Positions 33,480 to 45,860 of a stretch of DNA of 64,000 nucleotides are shown here, one piece after another (positions within the stretch are counted from its first letter, which is position 1; the number at the start of each line of letters is the position of its first letter). Source of the stretch: Cryptomeria japonica (lineage: Eukaryota; Streptophyta; Pinopsida; Cupressales; Cupressaceae). The position numbers were made by a program, and so were the translations under genes. The notes under the pieces were generated by a model that saw nothing but the letters and a program-made list of their open reading frames with translations, was not told where the DNA came from and did no database searches. The stretch is taken from assembly GCF_030272615.1 (NCBI RefSeq), contig NC_081415.1, positions 419,926,257 to 419,990,256 on the forward strand. Reading direction: 5' to 3'.

Positions 33480-34626
33480 AATTCCTTTCAATTTAATCTA
33501 CTATTATTAAATCCAAGCTTTTCTTGATTTGCTTGGTATATTTTTTTTCAAGGATTGCCTTTGGGTGCTTGCCTAAAACATGGGTATTCCTGACCTGCGC
33601 TCCCCTTTTTGTGGGAAACTTGAATATTTCATACACCTTTTTTGGTTCTGTAGATGTGCTCAAGCCTTCTAGAGTTGGATTCATGATTTTTTTAGGCCTT
33701 TCAAACCTAAGACTTTCTATTGGAATATGACCCTTCTGGGGGACCCCCTTGGAATTCCCTTTAAATTCTTTCAGATTTGGCATGGTTTTAGGGTGGAGAT
33801 TCTTTTTTCTCTTTGGAAAGACATAAATGCTATTATTTTTTCTCATAGGTCTCTTGATGTCAATGTTTCACTTTATGCTAAAGTTTATATTTTTAATAAT
33901 CTGTTGCTCTAGATTCATGTGAAAGAAAATAAAGTTGCATTGGAGGTGGCTCACCTTCAAGAGATTTTGGAGCATTGGGGTAATTCTCCTTGTACAGTTG
34001 CCAGAGTGCCTCCTAACACCTTGGCTTCTCAAGACTAGTCTCTAGTCCGCAGTCATTGACATGGCCGAGCTCCTCTGCTCGTTCTCAAACCCTGCGATCA
34101 CAAGCCCATCGCCATTTTGGTGGCAACTATGAATTCAATAGGTGATGCTTCTCTTCCCCAGTCCACGGGGGATCTGTCTCTGATTGAGGTTGGGGTGGCA
34201 CGACTCCACCCATTGGAGGTGCTAATGGTTGGCCTGCTTCTAGAGGTGGCAATGTTTGGCCTAGTTCTTCCAAGACATTCCTACACCTCGAGTTGGCTAT
34301 TTCTCCACCTCGCAAAGATGAAGATAGAGAGGATGCTATTTTTAATGAGGTTTGGTCCCTCTTAGATGACACTCTTGGCCTTGCTAATGTATGGGGACTC
34401 AAAAGGATAGATAGCCACCTATGCTGCCCTCAGTCACTGCTCTAGCCTTGTTGCTTTTGTTATTTTGTCTCTAGGCTCTGCCTGCCTCTACTCATGCTTT
34501 CTAAACTTTTTTGAGCTCTACTTGTATGGATTTTGAGGGATGATCTTATATCCCCCTACCTTTTTTTGTGAATAGTGTACTTTAATCTTTATTAATGGAT
34601 ACGATTAGTATTCATAAAAAAAAAAA
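33480..34626 (+). mobile_element. LINE-3: 5'-truncated LINE 3' end
   Basis: Ends with a 3' untranslated region (TTAATGGATACGATTAG) and an A run at 34617-34626, typical of plant L1-like elements. Broken coding upstream includes GFRVEILFSLWKDINAIIF (about 33783), like the WKERN..IF stretch between zf-RVT and RNase H. The 5' edge is uncertain; GGTTACCATT (33388) and GGTTCCCATT after the tail could be a decayed target duplication, which would put the start near 33400. Confidence 0.55.
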
Positions 34627-35110
34627 GGTTCCCATTTATTTATTTTATATAAAATGATATTTTTTTTAGATTTTTAATTAAACTTGTATTTAATAAAATA
34701 AAAATAAATAGAATTTAATTTATAAATAAAATATTTATAATATTAGATAGCTTTTCTAACTATCTAATTTTAATATTAGAAGAAAATAATAATTTAGTTA
34801 AAAAAATATTATAATAAAATAAATATGTAAATATATAATAATATAATGAAAAATCTTCGAATAAAATATGTAAATTTCGATATTAGTAATTAAATAATAA
34901 TTTAGTAAGAAATAAATATATGCATTTAGCTTATTATTTTTAACTAAAAAATAATATTGGGAAAACATTACTTATCTTTTAACACAATAACTACTTACTT
35001 CATCACACATTTAACACAAACATGGATATTGAAAATAAATTATTAAACTTGCATATTTAATTCACTATCTTTCATCATTTTTTTTAAGTCATGCAAAGCA
35101 ACATTCAAAA
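34627..35110. other. AT-rich stretch, no feature
   Basis: Very AT-rich with TAAAATAAAAATAAATAG-like runs and no ORF of note. It may contain the decayed 3' end or LTR of gypsy E, but I cannot show it. Confidence 0.45.
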
Positions 35111-35199
35111 CCTTAAATGCAACTACATGTTTACATGTTGCGTGCATAGGATTTCCCTCTCATACTACTTATAAACAGAAGGCTAGATTACCTCTACCT

Positions 35200-36140
35200 T
35201 AAACATGATCTCGCCTTTAATGAAACTTGCATAAAATGGATCCATGTATCTTAGTGCTAATTTGGATGACTTTCTAAAAGAAATAGATATTTTGTGGGGT
35301 TAAACTCTCAAAAATACCTTATCTCCTTCGAGAAATTTATGAAAGGATCCATGCTTATCTACACAACTCTTCTGCCTGTCTACTACTTCTTTAAGTCTTT
35401 CCTTGATCGATTTTATTGGATCTTGCATTTCTTTGAGCATATTTGTCCTAATTATAATTCCATCTTCTTTTCTATCCTAGTTGATGGGTGTCTGACACTT
35501 CCACCCATATAAAGCTTCAAAGGGTATCATTCCTAGGGAAGCATGATGTTTATTATTGTATGTGAATTCTACCGACCATAGATATTCTTCCCATTTATAC
35601 TGTTGGTCCATACAATACATCATCAATATATCTTCTACTACCTGATTTACCCTTTTCATTTGTCTATTTGTTTGAGGGACACCCATCAAGTAAGATAGAA
35701 AAGAAGATCTAATATGATAGTTTTAGGGACTCCATGACGATGAAAAAATTTACCCCACAAATTACTTAGCTAAGTCCCACGAACCATCCTTGAAACTTCT
35801 AAGAATAAATGTGCTACTTTTGTTAACTTGTCTACCACTATCGAGATTCAATCATGTTGATTCTTTGACTTTGGTAACCCTTGAACAAAATCAATACTAA
35901 TTACGTGAGATTTATATTTTGGTATGCTATGAGGAAATGAAATTATAGTCAAATGCATGTGTTTTTCTTTGACTCGTTGGCATTCTAGACATCATGTCAC
36001 AAACACAATAACATCTTCTTAAGATTTGACCAAAAATATAGGGATCTTAATCTTGCCATCATTTTTGTTACTCCTGGGTGTCCTGAATAGAGTATATTAT
36101 GAATTTATTCAAGGATAAGTTTCCTTAGATATCCTTAATC
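35200..36140 (-). pseudogene. Integrase of gypsy E, degraded
   Basis: The clearest part is 35477-35689: GVPQTNRQMKRVNQVVEDIL, then EEYLWSVEFTYNNKHHASLG and PFEALYGWKC. These match the end of the integrase core (consensus D.QTER.N..LE..LR; the catalytic Glu position reads as Lys/Arg here). Downstream in the next frame (35480-35230) QKSCVDKHGSFHKFLEGDKV fits the integrase C-terminal domain. Stops and frameshifts are frequent. Confidence 0.75.
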
Positions 36141-36272
36141 AATAATATACATTCTTCCTTGATAACTAAGTGAGCCATCAATGTCAATCATATACCCATT
36201 GAATCTAGGATCTAAAGAATCATTTTCTAAAGCTTGCTTAAATTTATTGTAATGTTCATCGCCTAACAATTG

Positions 36273-37450
36273 CTAAACAACTTGTTGCCTTAAATCAAAT
36301 CTAGTGGTGGTTATCACTGCTAGGTGTCTTTGTCTACTAAGGGCATTAGATGCTCTTTTCTTTTTTCCTTTTATAGATTCGATCCCAAAATCATATTCAC
36401 TAAGGAATTTTGACCATCTCCTTTGCCTTACATTAAGATTCGGCTGGGTGAAAATATATTTTAATCCCAAATGATCTATTTTTAACTCAATATCAAATGA
36501 ATAATGTCTCCACGTTTGTAAAGGCTTGGACAATAAATGCCATCTCTACATCATGAGGAGTGTAATTGGCTTCACAGGGATTAAATTTCCTATATTCATA
36601 AGCTATAACTTGTCCATTTTACATTAATACTCCTCGCACTTTGTCCCTTGAGGCATCAATTATAATGGAAAATTGGCCATTTGGATCCGGTATAACTAGG
36701 ATGTATGCAATAGTGAGCTTTTCCTTTAATGCCTAGAAAGCTTGCTCGCATTTTCTAGTCCATTCAAAAAATTTACCCATTTTCTACAATGAGGTAATTG
36801 GTGCAACCATTTTAGAGAACTATTCAATGTATTTACGATAATACCCAACAAGACCCATCAAACTTCTCACTTCTAACACATTTTGTGGAGTATGCCTTTC
36901 AATGATTACTTTTATTTTCTTAGGGTCCACCGCAATTCCATCTATTGAAATGATATGATTGAAATACTGTACCTTGTTTTGATAAAAATTACATTTAGAC
37001 AATTTTCCAAATAATTTTCATTCTCGCAACCATTTCAATACTATCTTGAGATGCTTGTCATGCTCCTCCTTAGATTTTGAATACATAAAAATGTTGTCTA
37101 GAAAGATTAATACAAAATCATCTAAGGAATTCATAAAAAAATTGTTCATGAGATTCATGAATGTTGTAGATGCATTAGTTAACCCAAATGGAAAAATTGT
37201 AAACTCGTAGTGACCGTATTGTGTTTTGAAAGCCGTTTTTGGGATATCCTCCTTTTTAGTTCTCAATTGGTAGTATCTTGATCAGAGGTCTCTTTTTGAG
37301 AATATGGTGACTCCTTTCCTTTGGTTAAACAACTAATCAATCCTTGGAAGTGGACACCTATTTTTTATGGCCACTTTATTTAGGATTTTATAATAAATAC
37401 AAAGTCACATAGTACCATCCTTCTTAACAAAGATAACAACAACACCCCAT
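36273..37450 (-). pseudogene. Reverse transcriptase and RNase H of gypsy E, degraded
   Basis: RT palm at 37018-37266: TAFKTQYGHYEFTIFPFGLT, NASTTFMNLMN, and the catalytic box FLDNIFMYSKSKEEHDKH, where YLDDI has become FLDNI and the second Asp is lost. Thumb at 36820-37002: VQYFNHIISIDGIAVDPKKI, LMGLVGYYRKYI. RNase H end at 36273-36533: ELKIDHLGLKYIFTQPNLNV, RRWSKFLSEYDFGIE, KGKKKRASNALSR. The lost aspartate alone would abolish polymerase activity. Confidence 0.82.
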
Positions 37451-37732
37451 AGTGATACACTTGGTCTAATGAACCCTTTATTCAACAATTCTTGTAGTTG
37501 CACTTTTAGTTCATAAATTTCCGTGGTAGTCATGCAATAAGGAGCTTTGGGGTGTGACTTAGTTCCAGGGAGAAAATCTATAGAGAAGTCGAATTCTCAT
37601 TTTGGAGGTAACTTTGTAAGATCTTTAGGGAAACATCATGAAATTCCCTAAGGACTAGGTAATATTCTATTACTATCTTAGAATCATTGACTTCATTAAC
37701 TTTCACCAAATAGCTTGAACAACCCTTCCTAT

Positions 37733-38103
37733 TGTTGCAAGGTGTGCGCCCTTGGTCTCCTTGTGCTGTGCAGTGCAAAACTCGGGTTTGTGACATGGCT
37801 TAACTGCCTCCTATGGATTCTATAAGTCTAGTGGTTGTATCGGGCATTAACAAGTTGATCTTTTAGTGCAACAACAATCACACTTGTAACAAGTAGTATC
37901 AAAGCTTGGTCACGGTTCAAACCCCTCACTTGTGATGAGGGGATTGTTGCAAGGTGTGCATCCTTGGTCTCCTTGTGTTGTGCAACACAACACTCGGGTT
38001 TGTGACATTGCTTAACCACCTCCTTTGGATTCTATAAGTCCAGTGTTTGTATCGAGCATTAACATGTCAATCTTTTGGTGCAACGAAAACCACACTTGTA
38101 ACA
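37733..38103 (+). mobile_element. TRIM: complete 371-bp miniature LTR retrotransposon
   Basis: Two direct repeats of 159 bp (37733-37891 and 37945-38103), starting TGTTGCAAGGTG and ending CTTGTAACA, flank a 53-bp interior. The interior begins with a primer-site-like TAGTATCAAAGCTTGG (37894-37909; TGGTATCAGAGC expected) and ends with the purine tract GATGAGGGGA next to the second LTR. Target duplication CCTAT at 37728-37732 and 38104-38108 is perfect. It lies in the protease-RT region of gypsy E. Strand follows primer site and purine tract. The ORFs crossing it are not genes. Confidence 0.9.
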
Positions 38104-38419
38104 CCTATGAGCTTTCATTAGTTGCATAGCTGAGACCTAATATAGCTCTAGTGATCTTTGAATACCATGGATCTCAACGAGGTTCCCATAGTTGTCAAGA
38201 TAAATTACCACCTTATTCTCATAGTTGACTATTGATTTCTTTTTAATCAATCAATTAATCCTTAAAATTATATGATAAGATCCTAAAGGTGCAAAATAGA
38301 GATTTACTTGGGGCTGAAAGTTTGGAAGTTCTAACTTGCTACGAAAGAGACATGAATCCACTTTTTTCTTTGCTTGATTTCCATACTGGATTGACCAAGA
38401 ATTTTGCATATGTCCTGGT

Positions 38420-39290
38420 CTAACTAGTAATTTTGATACTATTTTGAGATCTATAAAATATTCTCTAGCTCCATTATCTATTAATATAAAAACATTATGG
38501 CCATAGAGCTTACCTTAGAGTTGGATGGGTGTGCCTTGAAATTCGGCTTGCCAATTATCAATTGCAACATGTATCTAGTGTTGAGGTGACTCTTGCCAAT
38601 TTTATCCCTTTTTTCTTCCTGCTCATTGAGGGCAAGTGTTGGCATAGTGCTCCCTGCCACACACTTAGTATCCACCACAAGGTGCATTTTTCTCACCAAG
38701 ATTGTCCTTATTGAAGTTAATCCTATTATTATTTTCTCATTTTTTACTTTCTCCATTCCCACCTTCTCCCTTATCTTGATTCTCATTGTCACAATTCAAA
38801 TTACTGACTTGGTAGTTACCTCCTTGTTGCTTGTGATTTTGGGGTTTCTTGTTCTTGAACTTAGCATCTTTGTTTTTATGGTAAGTGGCTGCTTCTTGTA
38901 GCTTTTTCTCTTGTTTAAGAGCCTTCCCAAAAGCATCATCCATGGTTTATGCTTCATGGAGGTCTACTTCCCCTCCTATTTAAGGTCATAACCCCAAGAT
39001 AAACTTTTGGATATGAAAATACTCATCGTGTTGATATTGAGGAACACAATTGAGGAGGTGAGAGAACCTTTCCCAATACTAAGTAGCTATCAACCATCCT
39101 TGCATTAAGTTTTGGAATTCTTTTACCTTCCTATGAAATAAAAGTTAGGCAACCATATTTTCCTAAAGATTTGTAGGAATCATTCCCACATGAGTTTTTC
39201 TAGTAAACATTTCTTTTTAGCTTCTTCATTCTACCACTAGGTAGTTGCTTCCCTAGTGAGGTGGTAGTTTACTCACACTGTCTTATTGTC
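38420..39290 (-). pseudogene. gag and start of protease of gypsy E, degraded
   Basis: gag basic tail at 38737-38943: MDDAFGKALKQEKKLQEAAT, KNKDAKFKNKKPQNHKQQGG. A knuckle CGREHYANTCP follows near 38640, consensus CG..HY...CP, and then the protease with LIDNGAREYFID near 38470, where DSGA has become DNGA. Weaker gag core continues rightward (TREATTW near 39250, KVKEFQNLMQGW near 39110) until gypsy D interrupts at 39292. Confidence 0.7.
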
Positions 39291-40017
39291 ATTGTAACGC
39301 CCCACCAAGGAACTGTAGAAGAATTACAACTAATAAACCAAAACAAATAGAAAATAATTTTTTTAAATAAACATAATACATCAACCATCTTTTAACTCAA
39401 TGCAACACTAAATAAATTTACTACATAACATAGATGAATCATAACAACGTTTAGCGGAAGACTTAGTCACATCTCATAACAATCCTCTATGGGTTCCCTA
39501 ACATCGTTACTAAGAAACATTTACTAACATGTATAAAACATCACTAAGTTAATCACATGAAGATAACTTAATTCCATTACATTATTCCAAATCACATAAA
39601 TATATTTAATAGGATACATTGACTTAACTTAATCAAATAAACTCCTAATCATTAATCATTTAACTCATCATATAAAGGCCTATGCCAAGTTCATTTTAAA
39701 GCACCAAATGAAACACACATATAATCCACATGAGTACACTCACTTACAAGTTATCCCATTAATACAAATGCATCTATCATATGTAATAATCCTATTACTA
39801 TCCTTTCCACTTGGAGTATCCAATTACAAATATCATTTTGATTACGAGTACAAATATACAATTACATAATATTTTACATCACTTGAAGAAGATACATAAC
39901 AAATACATTAGAATGGTAGAATAATTTGCATTTGAACGTGAAAACACTGGGATACAAGGTAAGATCCATCCAACTGCACACGAACAAGAACTCCAAAACC
40001 TGAATGGATGGTAAACA

Positions 40018-42316
40018 TGTAATGCCCCCCCAAGAATCACTCTTATGATAGTTATGTTAGATGCTAATGAATCTCAGGTGTGATTTTTAATTTCTTATTG
40101 ATGATTGAATTCCTTTTGATTGAGATATTTTATGACGTTATTAAATACATTATGCTCCTAAAGTGGATAGTGATATATTTTGGACATGATCATGATGTTA
40201 GGGTTTTATGTTGATTCATTCATGATTACAGGTTAATTAGTAGGTATGATTTACTATCTTGGAATAGGATTACATGTGTTGTGCTAATCTATAATTCATG
40301 ATTATGTTAAATGAATATGATGTTTGATAATATCTATATGTTATATCTCTTCTATGACTATATGGGGGTGAATTGGATGATGTCACATCACTCACTTGTG
40401 AGCGAGATGTGACGTTGTGATTCTCTTTCACTTGTTTGAGTGTTTTTATATGTATATGTATTTGCAAACTTTTGGTGTTATGTAGGGTTGCAAGTACAAG
40501 GCATCGACTCCACCTGGTTCTCAGGTCTGAGCGTACCTACATAATACCGATGAAAGTTGTGGGAGATAGCATAAGGCTCGATGTTCATACCCTTAGCGTA
40601 GCTCGGTAATAGAGCACCGTCCTCTGTTTAGTGTCAACCGAATCGAAATGCCACATAGGCAATAATCTGATGTCCTTGGTATGATGTGTATGTGTTTTCT
40701 TATGTGCGCATATGGGTTTATTGTTTTATTGCATTGGTCGATTTTAATTACAAATTTATTACAAAGTTTATTTATATTTGAGATGAGTTTATTTAATTAC
40801 TTTTATTTGTGAGTAATAAATAAAATATACATATGTATATATATACATGTGTGTGTGTTGAAAGATTAGTACCTTTATAATTAATTAATAAATTAATATT
40901 AATATTTTTAATAAATAAATAAATATTAGTGTTTGTATAAATAAATTTAAATAAAAGCTTTATTGATTAATAAATTAAGTTGTTATTTAATTGATGGAAC
41001 AAATTAAATTATAAAATAAAATTTAAATTAAACTTATTAAATTTAATTAGAAAGTTTTATTTTGGAACAATTTATTAGTCAGAAATTTTTCAGAAGTGGG
41101 GGGGATGATTCCATTCTGGCCTTTTGGTGAATTTTGGGAAAAATTTGAGAAGATGGAAAATTTGTAGAGGATGAGTTTTGGAAAGGGAATGGAGTTTTGG
41201 GCGTTTTCCTTTTGATTGCCTAGAGTTACCGTATCCTGGATTGTGAGGTTGTGAATTTTGGGGATTCAAATTTTGCCACTGCACTTGCCTTCCAGGACTG
41301 CGAATATAGGTAGGGATTAAATCCCATTTTGTCTGTGTAAATTCCTTTGGAGGTTTTGAAAAGATAAATAAATTTACCTTTTAATGAAAATTGTATGAAT
41401 CTGTCTATTAAAGTTTTCTGGAAATTCAGATTGTTTATTTTGGGATTGCATTGGAATTTTAGTTTTGTGTTTAATTAGGTATCTGGAAACTTTAAATACA
41501 AATGTATATTTTATTTATTACTCACAAATAAAATTAATTAAATAAACTCATCTTAAATATAAATAACTTTGTAATAAATTTGTAATTAAAATCTACGAAC
41601 ACAATAAAACAATTAACCCATACATGACACATAAGCAAACACATACACATCATACCAAGGACATTGGATTATTTCCTATGTGGCATTCCGATTAGGTTGA
41701 CACTAAACAAATGATACTTCTCTATTATTGAGAAAGGCTAAGGGTATGAACATCGGGCCTTATGCTATCTCCCACAACTTCCATAAGGATTATGTAGGTA
41801 TGCTCAGACCTAAGAACCAAGTGGAGTTCATGCCTTGTACCTACAACCCTGCATAACACCAAAAGTTTGCAAATACACATACATATAAAAACACTCAAAT
41901 AGGTGAAAGAGAATCACAACATCACATCTCTCTCACAAGTGAGTGATGTGACATCATCCCATTCACCCCCATATAGTCATAGAAGAGATATAACATATAG
42001 ATATTATCAAACATCATATTCATTTAACACAATCATGAAGTAAAGGTTAGCACAACACATGTCATCATATTCTAAGATAGTAAATCACACCTACTAATTA
42101 ACATGTAATCATGAATGAATTGATATAAAACCCTAACATTATGATCATGTCCTAAATATATCACTATCCACTTTAAGAACATAATGTATTAAATAACATC
42201 ATAAAATATCCCAATCAAGAGGAATTAAATCATCAATAAGAAAGTCAAAAGCACATATGAGATTCATTAGCATCTAACATAACTATCATAAGAATTATTC
42301 CTAGAGGGGCATTACA
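40018..42316. mobile_element. Element with long inverted LTR-like arms and 5-bp TSD
   Basis: Starts TGTAATGCCCC and ends GGGGCATTACA. Arms of about 820 bp (40018-40840 and 41493-42316) are inverted copies of each other with about 10% divergence, around a ~650-bp AT-rich centre. The target duplication AAACA is at 40013-40017 and 42317-42321, and the uninterrupted site is recognisable in the sister LTR near 59755. The arms are related to the first ~800 bp of gypsy D's own LTR (compare GGCATCGACTCCACCTG at 40501 with the minus strand near 44220). No ORF. It may be a rearranged LTR product with two U3 ends. Confidence 0.85.
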
Positions 42317-43637
42317 AAACACTACCACTCAACCATGACCCCCCATGCTAGAGATAGAGACAAGGCCCCAAACAACAAGAAAGAAGGCTAGGGATAAAAT
42401 AACTAAACATACACAACAACCAAGATACACAACACACCACTGCACAAGATAAGAAAGTAAAGATAACAACAAAAGAAACTACTAGAGTAAGAATAACAAC
42501 CAAAATTTTCTAGAGGCTTCCATATAAAAGATGACACAATAGGATACTAAGATACATAAAGGAGAGAGTGTCATCACATAGCCTCAATATGGGTAATCTT
42601 GGTAGCCTCTCCAGACCTCTACCCCCATTTGATGACTCATGCAAAATCATACAATCCTCTCATGAAGACAAGGTATTGCATGATTCCAAACATCTCTCCA
42701 GATGGATAGGCCTTCCCAATCTCATCCTCTATCTATGCGAGCACATGAGGCCATGAGTGGGGCACAAAATATTATCTTAATAGTGTGTAAACCCAACCCA
42801 AATTTTTATTAATGTTATCACTTATTAATCAACTCTCTTATGGGTTATCCTAGCAGCCACTTTGGGCCCCGACCCCCATAGAGAGCCACTCCCCTTTAAT
42901 GCACCTAGATAGCCTATTCTTTATGACTCAAAATAAGCATCACGAAACATATGATATACAAATAGGAACATCAAGAGTTGATATACATGAATATATTGCA
43001 CAATCCACAAATAGGACTTCCATACAAAGACCAATCACAAGGTCAAGTCCTAAAACTAAATGATAACCTCAAAATCATTGTTCCTTTTAATGGGTCGCAT
43101 ATGAACACTAATCTGGCCAAATTAAGTCTAATCAAACATAGAAAATCAAAATTGATAGGGTATACAGTCAACTATAGCCTTTGGAACTAACTGAGATACC
43201 AAATTGAGTCAAATTGCAAACCAAATGATAGAAGACCCACACAATTACTCACTATACCTATGTAGTTGGGCTCAGAAGTTGCGTAATTGAAGCCCAGAGT
43301 TGTGCAATTGATGTTCTGAAGCAGTACAGTTGAGTTTTGCAACTGTGTAGTTGCTCGGGAATGCAAAAAGAGAAAATAAAAACATTACATAAGAGCTCCA
43401 AATTTAAAATCGACCAAAAACCCATTTGATCAAGGCCCGATTATATCCCAAAAACTCAGAAAAAATAATTATTAGTATTCATACAAGGTTTCCAATCAAG
43501 CATAAAGAAAAAATGATCAACTAAAACAATCAATTCTCACAATAAAATATTAACATGTACAATAGAAAATCACTTAATAAACAATATCCAATAATAGGAA
43601 TATATTCATTAAATCGAATAACACAATTAAAGAAACA

Positions 43638-43883
43638 TTTTTTTTTTGAAAGCTATGTCTGGTAAAAATTTTAACGTGACCAGTGACGCTGGCATGACAC
43701 ACCCTCTGAATCCTTGTGAATGCTTTTGAATCGGAGCTATGAATCGATAAGGCCACAAATGGGGGACCTCATCCCCACACTTCACTTGTTAAAATCTGTG
43801 AGCACAATGGACCAATAGAGAATTGAACCTTGGTGGCCACTTCACCAACAAAGTGTTTTAACTGCGGCACTACATGTCCGAAG
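43638..43883 (-). mobile_element. SINE-2, tRNA-derived, 246 bp, with TSD
   Basis: Flanked by ACACAATTAAAGAAACA (43621-43637) and ACACAATTAAAGCAACA (43884-43900), one mismatch in 17. The minus strand begins CTTCGGACATGTAGTGCCGC and holds A-box-like TAGTGCCGCAGT and B-box-like GGTTCAATTCTC. It ends in an A run (plus T run 43638-43647). It shares a module with SINE-1 (GGCCACAAATGGGGGACC on the plus strand). It sits in gypsy D's 3' LTR. Confidence 0.85.
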
Positions 43884-44259
43884 ACACAATTAAAGCAACA
43901 TTAAATAATAATTAAATATTAATTAATTTATAACACTTAATCTATAATTAATATCAATAATTTTAAGATAACATAAAGTCCCACACTCAACTGAATCATA
44001 AAATAATACCAATATCAAAACAAGACTTACCATTGATGACAAGGTGATAAGATATTGTCTCTATGACAAATCTGATGGGATAGAAAATAAAGACTAGATA
44101 ATTGTCCCTAGGTTAGGACAATGGATAGGGTTAGATACATTCTGGGTGTTGTACTATCTCTTTTACCACCATTGGGATTTAAAGGCATGCTTAGACCTGA
44201 GGGAACATGTGGAGTCAATGCCTGGTACCTGCGATTTACACAAAACATTTTGTATACAA

Positions 44260-44283
44260 ACACACACACACACACACACACAC
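44260..44283 (+). repeat. (AC)n microsatellite
   Basis: Twelve AC units followed by a short GTGTGTGT, within the LTR of gypsy D. Small ORFs on both strands here are created by the repeat. Confidence 0.9.
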
Positions 44284-44739
44284 GTGTGTGTACTCCCATC
44301 TATTGAAAGGAAATCATGACATCGTATGGAGCTCACGAATGAGTAATACAAAATCATTCCTTTCACCCTAATCCCCAAGAAAACAATACATATAAAGATC
44401 TATTCTGCACATAAAATTCGTAAGCATCAATATCATCAATAATCAATCATCAAATCTAAATAATAACATCTGATCATATATTAACATCTTATAAAGCATC
44501 ATAATAAATCACCAATATATAATCCAAGTCATAAGTATACTATCTGTAACATCAATATGTCCATCTCAAATAAAGTATAATAGTAATCATGTCTAGAAAC
44601 ATATAAGCATCATAAAATAATCTAATGACACTCCAACAAAATAAACCACACATAATGGGTCAAAAATTGCCTAAAAATTCAAAGTAATAAGTATCTAAAG
44701 AAAATCATGGAGGGGTGCTACATCCTCCTCTCTGGAACT

Positions 44740-45860
44740 AGGATTTCTTTTGGAATCCTACAAAGAAGAAGGATTACAACTCTCTCATTCGCTCTACATC
44801 CTCCTAAGTAGCTAAAGTATCATTATTCAGATCCCATTGGACTCTTACCTACTCTATGTCTCAATCCCTGAGGGTTAGCCTGCAATGTTGAAGAATTTCC
44901 ACAAGCTCCAAATAAAGTTGTCCATCCTCGACCTGCAAAGCATTCCAATCAAGAACATGTGTCACATATGGAATATATAGTCTAAGAACTAAAGCATGAA
45001 ACACATCATGGATGCGGGATATGCTTGGTGACAAAGATAGGTTGTAAGAAACAAGACCAATCCTCTCAAGAATCTCAAAAGGTCCAACAAAACAAGGCAC
45101 CAAATTAGAACCCTTTCCATAAAAAAATGGACTCTTATGCAAACACACTCTTAAAAACACTTGATCTTCTACCCAAAATTGATGATCAACTCTATGAGCA
45201 TCTCCATGCTTCTTTTGATGACCCCGTGCTACAATCAAATGCTCTTGAATGTGGATAACTTGCTGCTCCATGTCTTGAAGCATCTCAGGACCTAGAACAA
45301 CTCGATCCTCGAAACGATCACAACTCAATGGAGTATACACACATATGACCATACAAAGCTGAGAAAGGTGACATACCAATTAAACTATGATACCCATTAT
45401 TGTATGCAAACTCAACAAGATACATATAGTGCTCCCAACAAGACTGTTGATCCATCACATACATTCAAAGCATATTCTTTAACACCTGATTCACTCGCTT
45501 CATTTTTCTATCGGTCTTGGGGTGGTATGCCAAACTGAAATTCAACTGATCTCCCAAATCATGCTGAAGAGATGTCCACAATGCAAAAGTAAATATTGGA
45601 TCTCAATCTGAAATGATCCTGTGAGGAATTCCATGCAATCACACACTGTCCCTCATAAACACTTGTGCTACAAAAGCTATTGTATATGATGGTCTCATAG
45701 GAGAAAAATGTGCCACTTTAGTCAATCTATCCACACTGACCATAATGGCATCATGTCTGCATGAAGAGATCAGTAATCCAACAATGAAATCCATAGATAT
45801 AATATCACATTTCCATTTTGGAACAATATTGGATTGCAAAAGTCATGTAGGATGCTAATG
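44740..45860 (-). pseudogene. Integrase core and C-terminus of gypsy D, degraded
   Basis: The core starts with VPKWKCDIISMDFIVGLL (about 45830), then MVSVDRLTKVAHFSPMR. The C-terminal part (44861-45379) reads EQQVIHIQEHLIVARGHQKK, DQVFLRVCLHKSPFFYGKGS, VPCFVGPFEILERIGLVSYN and the VFHALVLRLYIP stretch typical of Tekay-like chromoviruses. Past the stop the frame continues as VRVQWDLNNDTLATWEDVER, a chromodomain-like tail. A purine tract and LTR start follow at 44735-44722. Stops are mostly TAG. Confidence 0.82.

Larger units (their letters stand above)
35111..39292 (-). mobile_element. Gypsy E: degraded Ty3/gypsy, minus strand, host of gypsy D
   Basis: Read right to left: gag with a knuckle, protease, RT, RNase H and integrase of a plant gypsy element. 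The gag N-terminus is missing because gypsy D's LTR end abuts it at 39292/39293. The rest of E should lie beyond D and the copia element, right of the window. No LTR of E is visible. A TRIM sits at 37733-38103. Confidence 0.82.
39293..44722 (-). repeat. 3' LTR of gypsy D, split by an inverted-arm element and a SINE
   Basis: The minus strand starts TGTAGCACCCC at 44722, directly after the purine tract AGAGAGGAGGA that follows D's pol, and ends GGGGCGTTACA at 39293. The pieces 39293-40017 and 42317-42440 align with D's 5' LTR at 59014-59903. Without its insertions the LTR is about 2.9 kb. The LTR ends form an 11-bp inverted repeat TGTA..CCCC. A (CA)n run is at 44260-44283. Confidence 0.75.

Noticed and set aside
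33493-33846. Minus-strand ORF of 117 codons as a lysine-rich protein gene
   Set aside because: It overlaps the plus-strand LINE-3 remnant, whose A tail and coding fragment fit better. No domain is recognisable.
37578-38019. Two related ORFs with a shared CHKPECCVAQHKETKD-like segment
   Set aside because: The similarity is simply the two LTRs of the TRIM read through on the minus strand.
43806-43883. tRNA gene on the minus strand
   Set aside because: Same reason: the SINE-2 head, with A and B boxes only.
44108-44378. Cysteine/valine-rich ORFs
   Set aside because: Created by the (AC)n microsatellite in the gypsy D LTR.
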